Assembly (NCBI GenBank): GCA_038277395.1 | Contig: CM076193.1 | Span: 150,339,813 to 150,403,812, forward strand | Source: Dryocosmus kuriphilus | Taxonomy: Eukaryota; Arthropoda; Insecta; Hymenoptera; Cynipidae | Direction of reading: 5' to 3' | Length of the DNA stretch: 64,000 bases | Shown here: in pieces, positions 33,001-43,975 of the stretch | How the letters are laid out: every line of letters starts with the position of its first letter | How positions within the stretch are numbered: the stretch's first letter is position 1 | The notes under the pieces: generated by a model | Told to the model about the DNA's origin: nothing | The model's database searches: none | The model's input: only the letters and a program-made list of their open reading frames with translations | Translations under genes and position numbers: made by a program

Positions 33001-33260
33001 TTTTGTTAAAAATTCATCTTCTTCAGTTAAAAGGGAAACCATTCGGTTGAAAACAAATTTTTTGTTGTTGAAAAACAAGTTTTTTAAATGAAAAATTCAC
33101 ATATTTTGGTTGAAAGTTAATTTTTTTTTGTTGAAAATTCAACTATTTTTGGTTTATTATTAATCTTTTTTATTCAAAATTTAGCTGTTCTATTTCTGAT
33201 TGAGAACTCATCTTTTTTAGTTGAAAATTTAACAAGTTTTTTTTTTTGAAATTCTATAAT
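27040..33260 (+). repeat. Satellite 3: ~370-bp GTTGAAAATTCAAC-type array
   Basis: About 6 kb. The landmark GGGTTGATAATGAAATTATT recurs every ~370 bp (for example near 28797, 29167, 29537, 29907, 30277 and 30647). Within units, AGTTGAA-aa-TTCAACT palindromes repeat every few tens of bases. A block at 28452-28770 recurs at 30300-30618 (1,848 bp, five units), a higher-order repeat. Units near 31040-31200 are shortened and homopolymer-rich. The edges (27040-27400, 33080-33260) are more diverged. Frames inside it are shadows. Confidence 0.9.
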
Positions 33261-34960
33261 TTTTGAAATTCTATAATTTGAAATTCAAAAGTATGTAATG
33301 TTCAAAATTTGAATTTCTTTTCTGAATCAATCAGGTAGATTTTTGGGCTTCTTTTTTTTAAAATTTAATACTGAAAAATAGCATCGAAATTTGATTTAAT
33401 GTTTAAAGTAAATTTTTAATAAATTTTATTTTTTCTAGAAGTAGCTGAGAAGAATAAAAATGTAGTTTCGGTTTTCTTAGTCTAAAAAAATTATTGCCAT
33501 CGGCCCAAAAACTGGCTTTATTGGCTCTTTGTTTATTCCTTAAGAAGAATTTCACCCAAAATATTAACCTTCTTAATATTGATAACAACAAGGTTTCCAA
33601 TTTCCTTTTCCTTATGCAGGTATTCTGTCCAGGCCAAACTTGACAAAACTAAAAAAATAATTTAGGAATGTTTAAAAATGAATATACATCGATAAAAAAT
33701 CAATGAAAATTAGAGGATAAAATGAAAATTTGGTTAAAAATGTATAAAATTACAGAATACATTAAAAATGTAATCAAAAATAAACTAATGCTGTATTTGT
33801 TCTCGAAAACTGTAAATTTCCGGTATGTACACGCATTAAATTTCCAGTGGCATACACATTTCCGTTTATGTAAATTTACATTTTGTGCCACTGATGCATA
33901 GTTTTGTACCTTTGATGACACATAATAACTGTAAATCTACAAATTAAAAGAAATATTTTCCTTATTCATACAATTTTAGAACAATTTTTAAAAATTTCAT
34001 TGATTTATCACAGCAAACAATTTATTGAAACATCATGTTTTAATTAAACTTTTGCATGTAAATTTTGTTTGAATTCAAAGTTAATTGGAAATTTGATGGC
34101 TTCAAAATTCGGATAGTTGTTGATCTTTATCAAATTCAAGCCAGCAAATGGGAATATTCATTAACTGAGGAAAGGTCGAAAATATTTTTAATCTCCGTGA
34201 CCTTTTAAAGAAATATAAGTGTTTAATAAAAATTGTAAGAACTTTTTATTTATAGAAAACGTGACATTCTCTCGTCGAGTTTTTTTCTTGCATAAAATGT
34301 TATTCAAAAGTCATGAAAGCAAAAGTTAGTTTAAATATTAGAAAATGTTTTTGTTATAAATATATCGAATTTTTTAAAATTTGCAATTTTATTATTTTAA
34401 TCCAAAAAGAGAGAACTTTCCAACTTTCAATTTTCCGCCTACGCTTTGGAATGAGAAAGCTTAGTCAGTGAATTGAAGGATTTTAAAATTGAAGAAAAGA
34501 CTCCATATTATTAAAATTTCAAAAGTAACCTTTGATGAATACTTTCTCTAGAAAATAAAATTTAAAAAAAGACAATGAGAATAAAATACAATAAGAAAAT
34601 TTTCAGGAATTTTCCAACTGTTTTGGATGAAAATTTCGCTGGGTTAACTGAATTGAACAGTATTTTTGGAAGTTAGAACCGCAAACTCCAAATTTCCAGA
34701 AAATGAAAGTTGTGCTAGATTTGTGCTCATTTGTGCCGCAAACGATTTTTTGAAAAATCCAAAATTACGGCCACAATTAATTAAAACATTTTTTTTTTTT
34801 TGGTAGAACCGCAAGTTATTTTTAAATTAAAATCAAAGGTTGTTATAGGTAGATTAAAGTACACTGAATTTTGTACCGCAAAGAAAAATTCCGAAAACTT
34901 AACGCTCTTCAAAAAAAAAAAGAAAGAAAGAACCGACAAACAACACAGAATTTTATTATA
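33261..34960. other. AT-rich spacer, no feature seen
   Basis: Non-repetitive AT-rich DNA between satellites 3 and 4. Short frames occur on both strands but none has codon character, a domain or splice context that I would trust. GTAGAACCGCAAG words near 34670 and 34803 hint at an old repeat. Confidence 0.5.
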
Positions 34961-34964
34961 GAAA

Positions 34965-37900
34965 ATTAAAACATGTGATGAATTTTGCTCGGAAAATGCA
35001 ATCTCTTTTCCATTCTGGAAAATTACGCACGACCAATAGTTTTCATATAAAAACTCAAAATCTGAATTCAAAAATCTCAAAATTCTCAAATTTTGAAAAA
35101 ACAAAACTTGTGCTGGGTCGTGCTCAAGAAATTCAGTCTCTTTTCCCTCTTATAAAATTCCGTACGACCAATATTTCCTGAATGAAAACTCAAAATCTAA
35201 GCTCGAAAATCTCAAAATAATCAGATATTGGAAAAACCAAACTTGTACTGGTTGTTGTGCTCAAGAAATGCAATCACTTTTCCCTCTTGAAAAATTTCGT
35301 ACGACCAATATTTCCTAAATGAAAACCCAAAATCTAAACTCGCAAATCTTAAAATTATAAAATTTTGTAAAAAAGAACTTGTGCTGGGTCGTGCTCAAGA
35401 AATTCAGTCTCTTTTCCCTCTTATAAAATTCCGTACGACCAATATCTCCTGAATGAAAACTCAAAATCTAAGCTCAAAAATCTCAAAATAATCAGATATT
35501 GGAAAAACAAAACTTGTGCTGGGTTGTGCTCAAGAAATGCAATCACTTTTCCCTCTTGAAAAATTCCGTACGACCGATATTTCCTAAATGACAACTCAAA
35601 ATCTAAACTCGCAAATCTTAAAGTTATAAAATTTTGAAAAAAAAAAAACTTGTGCTGGGTTGTGCTCAAGAAATTCAGTCTCTTTTCCTTTTTATAAAAT
35701 TCCGTACGACCAATATTTCCTGAATGAAAACTCAAAATCTAAACTCGAAAATCTCAAAATAATCAGATATTGGGAAAAAACAAAACTTGTGCTGGGTTGT
35801 GCTCAAGAAATGCAATCACTTTTCCCTCTCGAAAAATTCCGTACGACCAATATTTTCTAAATGAAAACTCAAAATCTAAACTCGCAAATCTTAAAATTAT
35901 AAAATTTTGAAAAAAAGAACTTGTGCTGGGTCGTGCTCAAGAACTTCAGTCTCTTTTCCCTTTTATAAAATTCCGTACGACCAATATTTCCTGAATGAAA
36001 ACTCAAAATCTAAACTCGAAAATCTCAAAGTAATCAGATATTGGAAAAACAAAACTTGTGCTGGGTTGTGCTCAAGAAATGCAATCACTTTTTCCTTTTG
36101 AAAAATTCCGTACGACCAATATTTCCTAAATGAAAACTCAAAATCTAAACTCGCAAATCTTAAAATTATAAAATTTTGAAAAAAAAAACTTGTGTTGGGT
36201 TGTGCTCAAGAAATTCAGTCTCTTTTCCTTCTTATAAAATTCCGTGCGAACAATAGTTCCTGAATGAAAACACAAAATCTAAACTCGAAAATCTCAAAAT
36301 AACCAGATATTGGAAAAACAAAACTTGTGCTGGGTTGTGCTCAAGAAATGCAATCACTTTTCCCTCTCGAAAAATTCCGTACGACCAATATTTTCTAAAT
36401 GAAAACTCAAAATCTAAACTCGCAAATCTTAAAGTTATAAAATTTTGAAAAAAAAAACTTGTGCTGGGTTGTGCTCAAGAACTTCAGTCTCTTTTCCCTT
36501 TTATAAAATTCCGTACGACCAATATTTCCTGAATGAAAACACAAAATCTAAACTCGAAAATCTCAAAATAATCAGATATTGGAAAAACAAAACTTGTGCT
36601 GGGTTGTGCTCAAGAAATGCAATCACTTTTCCCTCTCGAAAAATTCCGTACGACCAATATTTTCTAAATGAAAACTCAAAATCTAAACTCGCAAATCTTA
36701 AAGTTATAAAATTTTGAAAAAAAAAACTTGTGCTGGGTTGTGCTCAAGAACTTCAGTCTCTTTTCCTTTTTATAAAATTCCGTACGACCAATATTTCCTG
36801 AATGAAAACTCAAAATCTAAACTCGAAAAATCTCAAAATAATCAGATATTGGAAAAACAAAACTTGTGCTGGGTTGTGCTCAAGAAATGCAATCACTTTT
36901 CCCTCTCGAAAAATTCCGTACGACCAATATTTTCTAAATGAAAACTCAAAATCTAAACTCGCAAATCTTAAAATTATAAAATTTTGAAAAAAAGAACTTG
37001 TGCTGGGTCGTGCTCAAGAACTTCAGTCTCTTTTCCCTTTTATAAAATTCCGTACGACCAATATTTCCTGAATGAAAACTCAAAATCTAAACTCGAAAAT
37101 CTCAAAGTAATCAGATATTGGAAAAACAAAACTTGTGCTGGGTTGTGCTCAAGAAATGCAATCACTTTTTCCTTTTGAAAAATTCCGTACGACCAATATT
37201 TCCTAAATGAAAACTCAAAATCTAAACTCGCAAATCTTAAAGTTATAAAATTTTGAAAAAAAAAACTTGTGCTGGGTCGTGCTCAAGAACTTCAGTCTCT
37301 TTTCCCTTTTATAAAATTCCGTACGACCAATATTTCCTGAATGAAAACTCAAAATCTAAACTCGAAAATCTCAAAGTAATCAGATATTGGAAAAACAAAA
37401 CTTGTGCTGGGTTGTGCTCAAGAAATGCAATCACTTTTTCCTTTTGAAAAATTCCGTACGACCAATATTTCCTAAATGAAAACTCAAAATCTAAACTCGC
37501 AAATCTTAAAATTATAAAATTTTGAAAAGAAAAACTTGTGCTGGGTTGTGCTCAAGAAATTCAGTCTCTTTTCCTTCTTATAAAATTCCGTGCGAACAAT
37601 AGTTCCTGAATGAAAAAACAAAATCTAAACTCGAAAATCTCAAAATAATCAGATATTGGAAAAACAAAACTTGTGCTGGGTTGTGCTCAAGAAATGCAAT
37701 CACTTTTCCCTCTCGAAAAATTCCGTACGACCAATATTTTCTAAATGAAAACTCAAAATCTAAACTCGCAAATCTTAAAATTATAAAATTTTGAAAAAAA
37801 GAACTTGTGCTGGGTCGTGCTCAAGAACTTCAGTCTCTTTTCCCTTTTATAAAATTCCGTACGACCAATATTTCCTGAATGAAAACTCAAAATCTAAACT

Positions 37901-39650
37901 CGAAAATCTCAAAGTAATCGGATATTGGAAAAACAAAACTTGTGCTGGGTTGTGCTCAAGAAATGCAATCACTTTTTCCTTTTGAAAAATTCCGTACGAC
38001 CAATATTTCCTAAATGAAAACTCAAAATCTAAACTCGCAAATCTGAAAGTTATAAAATTTTGAAAAAAAAAAAACTTGTGCTGGGTCGTGCTCAAGAACT
38101 TCAGTCTCTTTTCCCTTTTATAAAATTCCGTACGACCAATATTTCCTGAATGAAAACTCAAAATCTAAACTCGAAAATCTCAAAGTAATCAGATATTGGA
38201 AAAACAAAACTTGTGCTGGGTTGTGCTCAAGAAATGCAATCACTTTTTCCTTTTGAAAAATTCCGTACGACCAATATTTCCTAAATGAAAACTCAAAATC
38301 TAAACTCGCAAATCTTAAAATTATAAAATTTTGAAAAAAAAAACTTGTGCTGGGTTGTGCTCAAGAAATTCAGTCTCTTTTCCTTCTTATAAAATTCCGT
38401 GCGAACAATAGTTCCTGAATGAAAACACAAAATCTAAACTCGAAAATCTCAAAATAATCAGATATTGGAAAAACAAAACTTGTGCTGGGTTGTGCTCAAG
38501 AAATGCAATCACTTTTCCCTTTCGAAAAATTCCGTACGACCAATATTTTCTAAATGAAAACTCAAAATCTAAACTCGCAAATCTTAAAATTATAAAATTT
38601 TGAAAAAAAGAACTTGTGCTGGGTCGTGCTCAAGAACTTCAGTCTCTTTTCCCTTTTATAAAATTCCGTACGACCAATATTTCCTGAATGAAAACTCAAA
38701 ATCTAAACTCGAAAATCTCAAAGTAATCAGATATTGGAAAAACAAAACTTGTGCTGGGTTGTGCTCAAGAAATGCAATCACTTTTTCCTTTTGAAAAATT
38801 CCGTACGACCAATATTTCCTAAATGAAAACTCAAAATCTAAACTCGCAAATCTTAAAGTTATAAAATTTTGAAAAAAAAAACTTGTGCTGGGTCGTGCTC
38901 AAGAACTTCAGTCTCTTTTCCCTTTTATAAAATTCCGTACGACCAATATTTCCTGAATGAAAACTCAAAATCTAAACTCGAAAATCTCAAAGTAATCAGA
39001 TATTGGAAAAACAAAACTTGTGCTGGGTTGTGCTCAAGAAATGCAATCACTTTTTCCTTTTGAAAAATTCCGTACGACCAATATTTCCTAAATGAAAACT
39101 CAAAATCTAAACTCGCAAATCTTAAAATTATAAAATTTTGAAAAAAAAAAACTTGTGCTGGGTTGTGCTCAAGAAATTCAGTCTCTTTTCCTTCTTGTAA
39201 AATTCCGTGCGAACAATAGTTCCTGAATGAAAACACAAAATCTAAACTCGAAAATCTCAAAATTATCAAATTTTGAAAAAACAAAACCTATGCTGAATTC
39301 TCCTCGAGAAATGCAATCTCTCTTCCATTTTAGAAAATTACGCACGACCAACAGTTTTCATATAAAAATTCAAAATCTGGACTCAAAAATCTCAAAATTC
39401 TAAAATTTGAAAAAAAAAACTTGTGCTGAATTGTGCTCGAGAAATTGAATCTCTTTTCCCTTTTGATAAATTCCGTACGAACAATAGTTCCTGAATGAAA
39501 ACTCAAAATTTAAACTCGAAAATCTTAAAATTATAAAATTTTGAAAAAACAAAGCTTGTGCTGCGTTGTACTCGAGAAATGGAATCTCTTTCCCTTCTTG
39601 TAAAATTTCGTATGACCCATAGTTCCTGAATAAAAACTCAAAATCTGAAG
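34965..39650 (+). repeat. Satellite 4: 269-bp dimer of ~134-bp monomers
   Basis: About 17 dimers. Each monomer carries AACTTGTGCTGGGTTGTGCT, a CTCAAGAAATGCAATC or CTCAAGAACTTCAGTC variant and TTCCGTACGACCAATATTT with a central CGTACG palindrome. The alternating monomers differ consistently, making a 269-bp dimer. A variant dimer with TTCCGTGCGAACAATAG recurs near 36228, 37570, 38382 and 39190, giving an ~808-bp (six-monomer) higher-order repeat over the right half. Edge units are more diverged. The many 60-120-codon frames on both strands are by-products of the repeat. Confidence 0.95.
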
Positions 39651-39791
39651 CCCTCAATTGCTTAAAATCTCTTTGCGATGGACATTTTTCGAGTTTAGGT
39701 TCGTATTCAGCTGCTGCAGTTTGTTGCCCATTTATTTTGAGCAAAAGTTTAACACCTGACACGAATTTGAAAGGAATATTGTTAATTTGAG

Positions 39792-41061
39792 TTAACTCAA
39801 ATAAGACCTGGATATCATTCTTTTGACACTGGAAAGCTTAGCTTTCTTGACAACACTACCTCCCTCAGAACACGCTTCCCTCTTTCCAGTAGATTCATGC
39901 AAGCATCTCAAATTAGAGTCATCATCATCACTGTCGTTTGTACTGCTGCCTGGTATAGGAGAATAACTTTCAGGTAATACAGTTAAACAGATTTTGAAAA
40001 AGCCTTGGCCACCATCAAACATAACTTTGATAACGATGTTGCCCTCTATACCTCGTTCTTGTATTATTGCATCAAGAAGTTTTTCGGCGTTTGCATACAC
40101 AACAGGTCGCTTTTGCTTAACTTCTGAACTGTCACATTCGAATTCATATAGGCCATCTTCATATACATATTCCAAAGTTTTGGACTTTTCCGGCATATGC
40201 TTTAAGTATTCGACTGGAACAGTTTTTTTTCTAGCGTTGCGTCTCAATAATAAACTGGTCACTTTTTTCATTTGATTGATTGATGCACCTATATTTGTCC
40301 GAAAATCATCTAATTGATCCTCGTCGAAAATAACATCTTCTTCTTCTCTAGGATTAACGATGATTCTTGCTTTCCGACCTCCAGTACATAAATTGAACTC
40401 TGCATTTTGAAGATGATTAGCACTTGTATGATTTGCGGAGTATGCACAATTTTCTCTTGACACTTTGCATTAAGTTTTCAACTATTTTCGATACATTTTC
40501 TTGTGGATTTTTACAAATATGACTTTTGACTTTCCGGATTTCTTGCAAGCACTTTTTGCATAGTTGGATAGAATCTGCAGGTTTCTTTTCTTTCTTCGGT
40601 TTTTTTGGAGGTTGCGTCTGGTTTAAGAATCCGCAGAGAAGTCCATTAGATTGATCAATTACATTTTCCAGATTCCTCTTCTTACTCTTTCCTTTAATGA
40701 ATTTCGTGTGACCATTGTACCTGCCAGTCAAACATATGTAACAATTACAATCTTTATTTGTTCGAGTCTCTTTAGGTAAGAGCACATCTTCATAATTCGG
40801 CATATTTTGTATTGGTCTTCGGAAAATACCCTTCTCGGCCTCGACCAGTGTGTGATTACAAGTTATGCAAATACTCAACGGAAACTTTTCATCACTCATC
40901 TCATAATTGCTATTCAAATATTTTCTTATACGATTCGCAATACTTCCATTGATGAGAAATTTCTCTTGCTTCTTCTTCCCAAAGACAATTTTCTTTCCAC
41001 ACGGAGCACATACCTTCTTTCTATTTCCATAATGAGAACATTTACGAGGATTCATTTTCAA
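39792..41061 (-). pseudogene. Zinc-finger transposase-like gene, 3'-truncated
   Basis: Two overlapping reverse frames form one gene start. The first (41061-40417, 214 codons) has Cys pairs CAPC, CITC, CNCYIC and LCKKC, so probably several zinc-binding knuckles at the N-terminus, and Lys-rich linkers. The second (40463-39792) is in another phase and continues with TGGRKARIIVNP, EYLKHMPEKSK and VMFDGGQGFFKICLTVLPE; the DGG stretch may hold a first catalytic Asp of a DDE-type transposase, which is inference. It ends after SSVKR at about 39800, where homologues that I recall continue. Either a frameshift or a missed intron lies in 40417-40463. I cannot assign the superfamily. It directly abuts the end of satellite 4. 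Confidence 0.5.
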
Positions 41062-42120
41062 AAAAAAAATTGATGAGAAGGTGGTCCTCTACTAAACGCA
41101 TGTTGGAATCAAAGTCACAAATGTGGAATCAACGAATGTTTTCGTGCCATAACCGAAGTGTCACGGCGGAAAACAAATGAAAATCGGAATTTCTTGAAGC
41201 CAACTTTTCGACAGGAAATTTGATCTCATTCAACCGGCGAATTTGGTAATTCATATGTTATCACCAATAACTGCCATGGTTGAAATAGAAAAATGTGAAT
41301 ATTTCGAGAAAAAGAGCTGGTGCGATTTTGCGGTTTGTGATTTTTGAACCTACAAACGACACAGAAACATCCTATGGAGCCCGATTTTGGACTCATTTTA
41401 GTAAAACTTTCTCGGGCTTCCAGACCACTGTGCCTTAATTTATTATTACTTTTTTTTGTTTAATTGTGTTACAATACAATATTTGGCTATTTCGGGGGTC
41501 ATTTTTGAGTTCCATCTACTGAATTTTATTTTAGTCTTTAGAAAGTATCAAATTACATTTTAGAATGCTATTTAAATAGAAAGAACAATATTTATTAAAC
41601 TATTTGATTTTATTTAGAAACAAAATACATTAGTAGCAAAAATGTCACTTGGGAAAATACTATAACTATTAATAGAATACATTTTATAACTCTGAATGTC
41701 GCTTAGAGAAATCTTTCATAAAACAACTTTTACTTGACATACATGAACAGTTTATTACCGTGAAAGGCTTTTTACTCTTTACAGGAAATATTCCTGTCAA
41801 TAAAAAAGTTGTAAATCACCCAATTATGTCAATTTTCAATAGGTTCTCTCTCCAAAGGTTACAATGGATTTTGTTTCCAAGAATCCAAATTAGGATCAGT
41901 TTCTAATCTAAATAAATGATAACTTTTACGATAAGGCAAAGTGAAATTGTTAAAATAATCGAATCACTTACGGCTAGTGAAAAAAATTTTTGTCGAATTT
42001 TCAACTTTTAAAAAAAGTGTGTTTTTAATTCAATTTAAAAACATGTTTTTTTGCATATTTTCAAAAAATTATAATCTAAATAACAATTTTCTTTTTATAA
42101 ATTAATTGATCGATGTATAT
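41062..42120. other. AT-rich spacer, no feature seen
   Basis: The first ~350 bp may be the leader or promoter of the gene on its left. The remainder is AT-rich and I see no supported frame or repeat. Confidence 0.45.
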
Positions 42121-42762
42121 AGATGTTGCAGTGTTGATTTACTGATCGTATAAATTGTTTATTGTTGAAAACAAGCTTTCGCTATCCGAAGGAGGGCCTC
42201 TTCAGGTATATAGTATATAGAATAACGACCAGAAGTAAAGGTTATCGTATATAAGTATACTAAGTCTTACAATAATATGGATGATAGTGTTAACATAACC
42301 AAGAAGCTTACCGCATGTTGCAGAGTAGTAGTACGTACAAAGATTGAAGTCTTCTTCAGTTTTTAGGTTTTTTTAAAAAATTATGAGACAATAAAATATC
42401 ATAGTTAGCGTTATTACACAACTACTGTGCTTTACATGTAGATTATTGATATTTTAGACGGACAATAACATTAACTTGCCATGATGTTCGGGCGACGCGA
42501 CGTCCACAAGAAAGGACTAAAAACGATATGGTTACATCGAGTATACAAATGTTAAAATGGCGTAGAAGCGCTAAAATTCAAATTCGCTGTAGGAGTAATT
42601 ATTTTTAAATTTTATATAAACGAAGATCTAACATAATTTTCGTAAGGAAAACTATGTAATTAAGGTTTGTTGAAAATAAGTTAGTGTAATATAAATTATA
42701 ATCAGAGTATATAAGAATTATTATCATATTGTGTAAAAGTGTTACCTATACAATTTATAATT
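42121..42762 (-). mobile_element. PLE copy C 3' untranslated and terminal region
   Basis: Downstream of the reverse-strand GIY-YIG frame. Near 42165-42213 the reverse strand reads CCTGAAGAGGCCCTCCTTCG and then GATAGCGAAAGCTTG, a style of terminal signature found in PLEs. The exact end is not resolved. Confidence 0.45.
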
Positions 42763-43657
42763 TCATGGTGTAGATAAAATTAGACTATGGTAAATTTGGT
42801 TTAAATATTCGACTTCAGATATTTTATTGACAAAATTTTGATTTTTAGCGATAAAAAATATCTCCTTGAAGTTTCTTTTTTTTTTTTGTTCATAACTCAA
42901 AATTTTTCTATCTTTAAAATTAAATTTATGATCTTCGACATGTGAGTGTAGTACTAAGGATGTACTTCTTGAGTCTGTTTTACAATCGTTAATATGTTCT
43001 TTGCTTCTGTTTTTAATGTACCTTTTAGTTTGACCCACATATACAGAGCCACACTCACATGGTGTTGAATAAATCACATGTGTTTTCATGTCAAATGGAG
43101 TAATATCTTTATTTTTTATGAAACATTTAAAGAAATCTTTATGATAGGTATACACAACCCTAATATTATATTACTTGAAAATCATATTGTATTTGAATTT
43201 TCTTTAATATATGGAAGTACAATACTCTTATTGATATCAAAAGTTGTGTTATCATATATCTCATTAGATGTAGAGTTACGAATTTGTTCAAATCTTTTTT
43301 TAATATATTTTTGGTAAAAATTTTTAGGAAAATTATTTATTTTAAGGATATTAGAGATTATGCTTAGGTTTTCATCAAAAAATTTTGGTTCGGATAACTT
43401 AATAGCCCTGTCAACAAGGTTATATATCACAGATATTTTATCTTTAATGGCGATATTGGAATTAAAATTAATGTATCTCCCAGAGTTGGTTGGTTTTTGA
43501 TACCAATTAGTTATGAGATAGTTATTCTGACGTATGATAGTAGTATCAAGAAAATTGATTTTATAATCACTTTCGATTTCAATAGTAAATTGTATTCTAG
43601 GATGGTATGCGTTAAAAGAGTCAAGTAATACATTACTATTGTTAGCCGGAATACAAG
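42763..43657 (-). pseudogene. PLE copy C: RT C-terminus and GIY-YIG domain
   Basis: Reading leftwards from the Harbinger insertion, the frame resumes inside the RT after YVDD (LTCIPANNSN, FTIEIESDYKINFLDTTI, TNWYQKPTNSGRYINF, SIVLPYIKENS). A frameshift and a stop lie near 43185-43200, after which the GIY-YIG nuclease follows (HVIYSTPCECGSVYVGQT, KRYIKNRSKEH). The family differs clearly from copies A and B in the nuclease Cys pattern. Together with 48391-49540 this is one interrupted element. Confidence 0.85.
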
Positions 43658-43790
43658 TAAGGGCCGGTTTCACCAACTCTGATTAAATCGTTAATCATTG
43701 ATTAACATGGAGGTTATGGAGGTTAATCAGTAATTAAAGTAACATAACCTCAAAATTGAAGTATACGAGTGCAGTGTACAGCAAGGAAAT

Positions 43791-43966
43791 ATGGCTCTGA
43801 TTTACTATGATATTTTATCCTCATCTAATGATGATGAAATGTTTTACCCCGTTCAGAGGAACGAGTGAATTATTTTGAAACCATAGATGATTTGGATTTT
43901 TTAACACGATTTCGCTTAAGAAAAATTACTGTTGAAACTTTGCTGCTCCAACTCGAACAAAGTTTG
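43791..43966 (+). pseudogene. Harbinger transposase N-terminal fragment
   Basis: ATG at 43791 opens a short frame (MALIYYDILSSSNDDE...) that stops after 25 codons. In the next phase RVNYFETIDDLDFLTRFRL follows, close to the conserved RxNYFE...DFxxRFRLxK opening of HARBI1-like transposases. The rest, including the DDE residues, is missing because another element interrupts it at about 43976. Confidence 0.7.
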
Positions 43967-43975
43967 TAACATTAG

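Noticed and set aside
14390..39650. Possible CRISPR-like arrays
   Set aside because: Units are contiguous tandem repeats without unique spacers, in a eukaryotic context.
34975..39762. About fifteen 60-120-codon frames on both strands
   Set aside because: All are by-products of the 269-bp satellite; they repeat at its exact period.
42165..42213. Third hammerhead candidate near copy C 3' end
   Set aside because: CTGAAGAG and CGAAAG occur in order but no stem II can be drawn; it is kept only as a terminal signature.
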